DNA of 10,201 nucleotides from an uncultured Porphyromonadaceae bacterium (GTDB lineage Bacteria; Bacteroidota; Bacteroidia; Bacteroidales; Muribaculaceae), in contig URZG01000058.1 in assembly GCA_900552325.1 (NCBI GenBank), forward strand, positions 1 through 10,201. Reading direction: 5' to 3'. The position numbers were made by a program, and so were the translations under genes. Each line of letters starts with the position of its first letter. Within the stretch, counting starts at the first letter, position 1. Under the pieces are notes generated by a model. That model worked only from the letters and a program-made list of their open reading frames with translations, had not been told where the DNA came from and did no database searches. This document shows positions 6,342-10,201 of the stretch, in pieces.

Positions 6342-7685
6342 TCAGATGCGCGACTTGATGGCTGCGGTAGCCTCTTCGTAGCCGGGCTTCTCGAGGAGGG
6401 CGAACATGTTGCGCTTGTAAGCCTCCACGCCGGGCTGGTTGAAGGGGTTGACATCCAGCAGGTAGCCGGAGATACCGCAGGCTTTCTCGAAGAAGTAGAT
6501 GAGCTCGCCGAGGTATTTCTCCTTCAGTGCGGGGATGGTTACGCGGATCACAGGCACCCCGCCGTCAACGTGAGCGATGCGGGTGCCGAGCTCGGCCATC
6601 TTGTTGACCTCGTCCACGCGCTTGCCGGCGAGGTAGTTGAGGCCGTCGAGGTTTGCTTCGTCGGTGGGGATGACGGTTTTGTGGTCAACGTTGTCGACGG
6701 AGAGCACCGTCTCGAAGATGATGCGCTCCCCTTCCTGGATCCACTGGCCCATGGAGTGGAGGTCGGTGGAGAAGTCCACGGAAGCGGGGTAGATCCCCTT
6801 GTTGTCCTTGCCCTCGGACTCGCCGTAGAGCTGTTTCCACCATTCACCGAAGAAGTGAAGCTTGGGGTTGTAGTTGACCATGATCTCGATCTTCTTGCCG
6901 GCACGGTAGAGGGCGTTGCGGGTGGTGGCGTAGAGCCAGGAGATGTTGCCGTCGCCTTCGGCCACGGTAGCAGCCTCCATAGCGCGGGCGCCGTCGACGA
7001 GTGCGCGGATATCATAACCGGCAACGGCGATGGGGAGAAGACCCACCGGGGTGAGCACGGAGAAGCGGCCGCCTACGTTGTCGGGGATGATGAAAGTCTT
7101 GTAGCCCTCTTCGGTGGCGAGCTGGCGCAGGGCGCCTTTCTTCTCGTCGGTGATGGCAACGATGCGGCGTGCGGCCACCTCCTTGCCTACCTGTTTCTCA
7201 AGCTGCTCCTTGAGCAGACGGAAGGCGATGGCGGGTTCGGTGGTAGTGCCCGACTTGGAGATCACGATGATACCGAATTTCTTGTCGGCCAGGAAGTCCT
7301 GAAGTTCGTTGAGGTAATCCTCGCCGATATTCTGACCGGCGAAGAGAACGCGGCAGCGGCGTGCGTCGTTCATGGGACGGAGCTGGGCGAACTGATCGGC
7401 AAGCGCCTCGATCACGGCCTTCGCGCCGAGATAAGAGCCGCCGATACCTACCGACACGATGTAGTCGCACTCTTCGTTGAGCGCTTTGGCAGTGGCCTCG
7501 ATGTCGGCCAGATGAGCGTCGGTGATTTCAGAGGGGAGGTTGACCCAGCCGAGGAAATCGTTTCCGAGGCCGGTGCCTTTATGAAGTTTTTCGAGAGCTG
7601 CGGCAGCCTCGGGATCGAGGGCCTGGATCTGCTCGGCGGTAACCGTGCCGAGCACGTTCTTAACGTCTACGTTGATAGTTGCCAT
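6342..7685 (-). CDS. pgi: Glucose-6-phosphate isomerase
   Basis: Interconverts glucose 6-phosphate and fructose 6-phosphate in glycolysis and gluconeogenesis, in the cytoplasm. The 447-residue length matches the short bacterial (Bacillus-like) class. Two SIS sugar-phosphate domains are seen: VGIGGSYLG at 79-87 and the phosphate loop SKSGTTTE at 143-150. Both family signatures are present: DNVGGRFSVLTPVG (202-215) and GYLLDVNPFNQPGVEAYK (407-424). The catalytic residues expected from the family are E289 (in QLYGES), H310 (in TDLHSMGQ) and K424. The protein appears complete. The ATG at 7685 lies 25 bases downstream of a TAACTTTG promoter box. It is divergent from the 80-residue membrane-protein gene and is followed on its own strand by the acyltransferase gene. 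Confidence 0.98.
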   Translation of the reverse strand: MATINVDVKNVLGTVTAEQIQALDPEAAAALEKLHKGTGLGNDFLGWVNLPSEITDAHLADIEATAKALNEECDYIVSVGIGGSYLGAKAVIEALADQFAQLRPMNDARRCRVLFAGQNIGEDYLNELQDFLADKKFGIIVISKSGTTTEPAIAFRLLKEQLEKQVGKEVAARRIVAITDEKKGALRQLATEEGYKTFIIPDNVGGRFSVLTPVGLLPIAVAGYDIRALVDGARAMEAATVAEGDGNISWLYATTRNALYRAGKKIEIMVNYNPKLHFFGEWWKQLYGESEGKDNKGIYPASVDFSTDLHSMGQWIQEGERIIFETVLSVDNVDHKTVIPTDEANLDGLNYLAGKRVDEVNKMAELGTRIAHVDGGVPVIRVTIPALKEKYLGELIYFFEKACGISGYLLDVNPFNQPGVEAYKRNMFALLEKPGYEEATAAIKSRI

Positions 7686-7710
7686 GATGTTGAGATATTG
7701 TTTCCTGCTG

Positions 7711-7718
7711 CAAAGTTA
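7711..7718 (-). promoter_or_regulatory. -7 box of the pgi promoter
   Basis: TAACTTTG on the minus strand matches the Bacteroidetes -7 consensus TAnnTTTG. It ends 25 bases before the pgi ATG, so the leader would be only about 15-20 bases. No TTTG is present at the expected -33 distance (the bases there read TAGT), so the box stands on the -7 match and its position alone. Confidence 0.55.
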
Positions 7719-7740
7719 CAACAAAAACGCGATTAATCAC

Positions 7741-7748
7741 TACCTTTG
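7741..7748 (+). promoter_or_regulatory. -7 box of the promoter for the small membrane protein
   Basis: TACCTTTG matches TAnnTTTG and lies 29 bases before the ATG at 7778. The expected -33 position has no TTTG. The two -7 boxes of this spacer are back to back, 22 bases apart, so each promoter's -33 region overlaps the other's -7 box. Confidence 0.5.
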
Positions 7749-7777
7749 CAGTTAAATGAGTATAAACAAATGAAAGA

Positions 7778-8020
7778 ATGGGAAAAAAGCCGGAACGCAT
7801 CACTACTGTGCTCCTCCTGGCGTACATACTGTGGGGAGTGCCGCGCAGATTCATGCCTGATCTGAAGTGGCTGGAGTATGCGGGAGGCGCGATGGCGGCA
7901 GTGGCCTTGTATATGTGCCTCACACACATTTTCAAAGGAGCACGTGGAAAACGCCTTATATTCTATACCGTTGTATCGGCCTTTTTCGTGATGGCCGTGA
8001 CAATGGACCTCCTGTTTTAA
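7778..8020 (+). CDS. Small hydrophobic membrane protein, unknown function
   Basis: 80 residues and the only plus-strand gene in the window. I do not recognise the family. There is a short basic N-terminus (MGKKPER), then three likely membrane helices at about 8-22 (ITTVLLLAYILWGVP), 32-52 (LEYAGGAMAAVALYMCLTHIF) and 60-79 (LIFYTVVSAFFVMAVTMDLL). They are joined by basic loops (RRFMPDLK; KGARGKR), which by the positive-inside rule would not all lie on one side for three spans. The start is supported by a TAnnTTTG box upstream and by an AAAG just before the ATG; nearby ATGs at 7754 and 7770 give only very short or broken frames. It diverges from pgi and converges on yidD. I judge it real from its hydrophobic pattern, promoter position and lack of a competing gene on the other strand. 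Confidence 0.7.
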   Translation: MGKKPERITTVLLLAYILWGVPRRFMPDLKWLEYAGGAMAAVALYMCLTHIFKGARGKRLIFYTVVSAFFVMAVTMDLLF

Positions 8021-8137
8021 CCTGCCGCCATACACGGCGCCGCCAGGATGATAGGTCCTTAGTAAGCGCCGGAGGCGCGATATAATAATAGCCCCGCATC
8101 GAGAGGGTGTGTCAGAATTGCTAAATCTTATTAAATT

Positions 8138-8162
8138 GTAGGGACGCTCCGTGGAGCGTCCG
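8138..8162. repeat. REP-like hairpin unit 1 (GTAGGGACGCTCC type)
   Basis: GGACGCTCC (8142-8150) and GGAGCGTCC (8153-8161) form a perfect 9-bp stem with a two-base centre, preceded by GTAG. It shares its core with the larger hairpin at 8189-8228 and with the partial unit at 8331-8349. As DNA such a tight loop would be strained, but a slightly shorter stem is plausible in RNA. Confidence 0.8.
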
Positions 8163-8188
8163 CATAAACACTTGCTAATCAGGATAGA

Positions 8189-8228
8189 TTCGCTGTAGGG
8201 ACGCTCCACGGAGCGTCCCTACAGCGAA
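8189..8228. repeat. REP-like perfect 19-bp palindrome (unit 2), likely bidirectional terminator
   Basis: Bases 8189-8207 and 8210-8228 are perfect inverted copies over 19 bp separated by two bases (AC); the core is GTAGGGACGCTCC. It is at the centre of the nested element between two convergent genes. Such a stem would form a very stable RNA hairpin on either strand and may end or protect both transcripts, though no T-run follows. Confidence 0.8.
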
Positions 8229-8330
8229 GCCATTTTGGGCAATTTTGACACACTCGCCGAATGTGTGGGGGTGGTATTATCTCGCGCCTCCGGCGCTTAT
8301 AAGTCGCAATTTTTCGTATTCCCATCGATA

Positions 8331-8349
8331 GAGCGCGGAGCGCCCCTAC
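8331..8349 (-). repeat. Partial REP-like unit 3 next to the yidD stop
   Basis: On the minus strand this reads GTAGGGGCGCTCCGCGCTC, a diverged and shorter copy of the GTAGGGACGCTCC hairpin units. It lies outside the outer inverted ends of the neighbouring element, 14 bases from the yidD stop codon. It shows that the unit can occur apart from the composite element. Confidence 0.6.
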
Positions 8350-8363
8350 TGCCGGGCAGACGA

Positions 8364-8624
8364 TCACGGGACCGGGTCGTAGCCGGAACCGCCCCAGGGG
8401 TGGCAGCGGAGGATGCGGCGCAGGGCAAGCCAGGAGCCGCGGAAAGGGCCGTGGCGCCGCAGCGCCTCGAGGGCATACTGCGAACAGGTGGGGGTATAGC
8501 GGCACGAAGGGGGGAAGAGCGGAGATATGGCGCCACGATAAAAGAGAACCATTCCTGTCAGCAGCATGTTCAGGGCTGCCGACGGGATGGCGACTGTCTT
8601 TTTAAGTATTTTGCGGAGAGACAT
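8364..8624 (-). CDS. yidD: Membrane protein insertion efficiency factor YidD
   Basis: 86 residues, typical for the family. YidD is a small membrane-associated protein that helps YidC insert inner-membrane proteins. The diagnostic core is complete: YRGAISPLFPPSCRYTPTCSQYALEAL (29-55) followed by a G-rich RRILRCHPWGGSGYDPVP end (69-86), with the conserved cysteines C41, C47 and C74. The N-terminal amphipathic/hydrophobic segment (about 11-28) would anchor it at the membrane. It begins 11 bases after the rnpA stop, the usual rnpA-yidD pairing, so the two are almost surely co-transcribed with hemD. It is the last gene of the cluster and runs toward the repeat element at 8063-8299. Confidence 0.97.
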   Translation of the reverse strand: MSLRKILKKTVAIPSAALNMLLTGMVLFYRGAISPLFPPSCRYTPTCSQYALEALRRHGPFRGSWLALRRILRCHPWGGSGYDPVP

Positions 8625-8635
8625 GGCAGGACGGC

Positions 8636-9055
8636 TCAGGCCGGCGGATAGATTTTTTTGAGTAGACGGCGCACGGCGGCGTTGACCCGGGAATAATCCT
8701 CGGTCTTGTCGGCCACATAGATGAACGCCACGTCGTAGCGGGGAGTGGAAGGAGCATCGACAATCCTTGCGGGGCGCGCCAGGCGGTATGCCTCGCGCAC
8801 TCGGCGGCGCATCAGTACCCGGTCCACGGCATGGCGCAACCGCTTCTTGGGGATGGAGATGAGAAATTTCAGCGGGGGACGCTGCGACAGTGCCTCGTCA
8901 CCGGCATCGCGGGGCGAAAGCGCCGGCGCCCACACCGCACGCAGCGGATAAGCCAGTGCCGATCCGCCCCCCTGCGGAACACTGTGCGCGAAAAGCCGGT
9001 CTATGGCCGTCTTTGAACAGAGGCGATGAACCTTCGGAAGCTTGTTGGGCGCCAT
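8636..9055 (-). CDS. rnpA: Ribonuclease P protein component RnpA (divergent signature)
   Basis: 139 residues. RnpA is the small basic protein that, with the RNase P RNA, trims the 5' leader of pre-tRNA. The family shape is clear: HRLCSKTAIDRLFA (10-23) at the start, FLISIPKKRLRHAV (64-77), the RNA-binding helix DRVLMRRRVREAYRL (78-92), and YDVAFIYVADKTEDYSRVNAAVRRLLKKI (107-135) at the end. The RNA-binding signature normally reads AV-x-RN-x-x-KR. Here it is AVDRVLMRR, so the usual Asn is Val (V80), the Lys is Arg and an Asp precedes. A short loop rich in Ala/Asp/Pro (about 43-61) makes it longer than many relatives. It lies 15 bases after hemD and 11 before yidD. The identity is secure from motif order and neighbours; the RNA gene itself is not in the window. 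Confidence 0.93.
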   Translation of the reverse strand: MAPNKLPKVHRLCSKTAIDRLFAHSVPQGGGSALAYPLRAVWAPALSPRDAGDEALSQRPPLKFLISIPKKRLRHAVDRVLMRRRVREAYRLARPARIVDAPSTPRYDVAFIYVADKTEDYSRVNAAVRRLLKKIYPPA

Positions 9056-9070
9056 TTCGGGTGGGATGTC

Positions 9071-9877
9071 TTACGCCTGGGGAACACCCTGGTTTTCCTG
9101 CAGGAACAGATCCACGGCAGCGGTGATGGATGGAGCCTTAACGGTAGGGGCCTCGATGTCGAGGCGCAGCCCCGCAGCTTCCACAGCCTTGGCAGTGGAG
9201 GCTCCCAGACACCCTATGCAGATCTCTCCCTGATTGAAGTCGGGGAAATTCTTCATCAGCGAGTCGATACCGGCGGGTGAGAAGAAGAGGATCATATCGT
9301 AGTCGAAGGGTTCGTCGGCGGTGAAGTCGTTGGAGACTGTGCGGTACATCACTGCCTTCGTATAGGCTATCTTGTTGGCGTCAAGGATATTGGTACCGGT
9401 GGTATGCACATCGGAGATGGCATAGAGGTATTTCTCCTTGCTGTGTTTTGTGAGTGCAGGGATAAGGTCGTCGAGTTTGCCGGTCTGACCATGGAAAATC
9501 TTGCGTTTGCGGTAAACGATATATTTCTGCAGGTAGAGGGCTATGGTCTCGGTGGTGCAGAAATATTTCATTGTGTCGGGCACGGTGATGCGCATCTCCT
9601 CACAGAGGCGGAAGAAATGGTCAACGGCCTGACGCGCGGTGAATATCACTGCGGTGAAATCGTTGATGTTGATTTTCTGCTGGCGGAATTCGCGGGCAGA
9701 AAGGCCTTCTACTTTGATAAAGGGACGGAACACGACTTCCACACCATATTTACGCGCAATGTCGTAATACGGCGACTTGTCGGAAGCGGGTTTGGGCTGT
9801 GATACAAGAATTTTATTGACTTTCACGATGCGGTAACAAGGTAAATCACCGGCCGTCAGACTCTCGGGGCGAGCCAT
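9071..9877 (-). CDS. hemD: Uroporphyrinogen-III synthase (HemD-like)
   Basis: 268 residues from the ATG at 9877. HemD closes and rearranges hydroxymethylbilane to uroporphyrinogen III in tetrapyrrole synthesis. The Bacteroidales form is recognised by ILVSQPKP near the start, SPYYDIARKYGVEVVFRPFIKVE (35-57), AVIFTARQAVDHFF (76-89), MKYFCTTETIALYLQKY (103-119), VMYRTVSNDF (176-185) and YDMILFFSPAGIDSLMKNFPDF (193-214). The end GCLGASTAKAVEAAGLRLDIEAP (222-244) is the typical family motif. The first 17 residues are not shared with the relatives I recall, which begin close to 'KVLVSQPKP'. A GTG at 9826 (251 residues) is therefore a good alternative start. It lies between the DUF4271 gene (4-base gap) and rnpA (15 bases). 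Catalysis in this branch is inferred from homology; no other haem gene is in view. Confidence 0.93.
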   Translation of the reverse strand: MARPESLTAGDLPCYRIVKVNKILVSQPKPASDKSPYYDIARKYGVEVVFRPFIKVEGLSAREFRQQKININDFTAVIFTARQAVDHFFRLCEEMRITVPDTMKYFCTTETIALYLQKYIVYRKRKIFHGQTGKLDDLIPALTKHSKEKYLYAISDVHTTGTNILDANKIAYTKAVMYRTVSNDFTADEPFDYDMILFFSPAGIDSLMKNFPDFNQGEICIGCLGASTAKAVEAAGLRLDIEAPTVKAPSITAAVDLFLQENQGVPQA

Positions 9878-9881
9878 CAGG

Positions 9882-10201
9882 TCAGAGGGTTTTACAGATT
9901 TCCGTGGCGGAGACGTACAGTACGATGACTGGTATGATTTCCAGGGTGCAAAGGTACAAAATAAAATAGAGGAGGGAGAGAAAATTATTATAAAAAATTC
10001 TAAAACCTTTAATTACGAACACCATCCGGGCCGCTACGTAAAGCACGCCGGCGGCGATCAGCATGGCTCCGCACAACGACGGATAGAAGAGAGCCACCAC
10101 AGCCGGAAAGATCAGCACCACAGCCGAGAGTGCCGCCGTGGCGTTGAGACCGCGCAGCCACGACACGGAGCCGGCCTTGTCGGTAAACACATACCCGACC
10201 A
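9882..10201 (-). CDS. DUF4271 family membrane protein, C-terminal part (truncated by window edge)
   Basis: The frame is open from the right edge of the window to the TGA at 9882. A GTG at 10190 is in frame, but the frame continues past it, so it is probably an internal valine. About 106 residues are visible. Three membrane helices can be seen: ATAALSAVVLIFPAVVALFY, CGAMLIAAGVLYVAARMVFVI and LSLLYFILYLCTLEIIPVIVLYV. They are separated by a short loop and by the basic KGFRIFYNN segment. The C-terminal motif F-R-I-F-Y-N-N ... YFILYLCTLEI-(I/L)-P-V is what I associate with DUF4271, which in Bacteroidales is commonly encoded just before hemD. The function is unknown. Confidence 0.78.
   Translation of the reverse strand, partial: VGYVFTDKAGSVSWLRGLNATAALSAVVLIFPAVVALFYPSLCGAMLIAAGVLYVAARMVFVIKGFRIFYNNFLSLLYFILYLCTLEIIPVIVLYVSATEICKTL

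Larger units (their letters stand above)
8063..8299. repeat. Nested inverted-repeat element between convergent genes (MITE/REP-like)
   Basis: The outer ends are perfect 18-base inverted copies, TAAGCGCCGGAGGCGCGA at 8063-8080 and its complement at 8282-8299. Each end is itself a short palindrome around GCGCC-GGA-GGCGC. Further in, GTGTGTCAGAATTG (8107-8120) is inverted at 8240-8253 with 13 of 14 matches. The stretches between these are also loosely complementary (ATAATA followed by a C-run in both arms). The centre contains two hairpins of the GTAGGGACGCTCC type. The element has no coding capacity and fills most of the 343-base gap between the 80-residue gene and yidD. It could stop transcription from both sides. 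A non-autonomous mobile element made from REP-like units is my reading. Confidence 0.75.

Noticed and set aside
6570..7736. A 388-residue plus-strand open frame opposite pgi.
   Set aside because: It is antisense to a complete, well-conserved pgi and runs through the pgi promoter; it is a codon-bias shadow.
9949..9956. A TACCTTTG box on the minus strand inside the DUF4271 gene as a promoter for hemD.
   Set aside because: It encodes the conserved YLCTLE stretch of DUF4271 and no TTTG lies at the -33 distance; chance match more likely.

Overview
The window looks like chromosome of a gut-type Bacteroidota, order Bacteroidales. Muribaculaceae or a close family is my guess from the fairly high GC and the style of the surface proteins. 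Supporting signs are TAnnTTTG promoter boxes, start regions without a clear Shine-Dalgarno, a Bacteroidetes-type C-terminal sorting domain, and the gene order DUF4271 - hemD - rnpA - yidD. All genes are on the minus strand except one small membrane-protein gene.

Right part (minus, 8364-10201): a compact housekeeping cluster, read from right to left. It holds the C-terminal end of a DUF4271 membrane protein, a HemD-like uroporphyrinogen-III synthase, the RNase P protein RnpA and the insertion factor YidD, with gaps of 4, 15 and 11 bases. YidD converges on a plus-strand gene for an 80-residue membrane protein. The 343-base gap between them is filled by a nested, MITE/REP-like inverted-repeat element of about 240 bp.

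Middle (5344-7685, minus): glucose-6-phosphate isomerase (pgi), then a FemAB-like GNAT acyltransferase. pgi and the 80-residue gene diverge from a 92-base spacer carrying two back-to-back promoter boxes.

Left part (1-4875, minus): two secreted, probably surface-exposed proteins in one operon behind a good Bacteroidetes promoter. The first has 1310 residues: four adhesin-like jelly-roll modules alternating with three Fn3-like domains, then three BIG2 Ig-like domains and a C-terminal sorting domain. The second, cut by the window edge, starts with a signal peptide and contains beta-propeller-like repeats.

The 468-base region between the acyltransferase and the surface operon has no gene. It holds a striking inverted-repeat element of about 180 bp (37-base arms at 35/37 identity, capped by three small hairpins), other hairpins and a promoter. 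The two structured intergenic elements are the least explained parts of the window. No CRISPR array, rRNA, tRNA, transposase or phage gene was seen.
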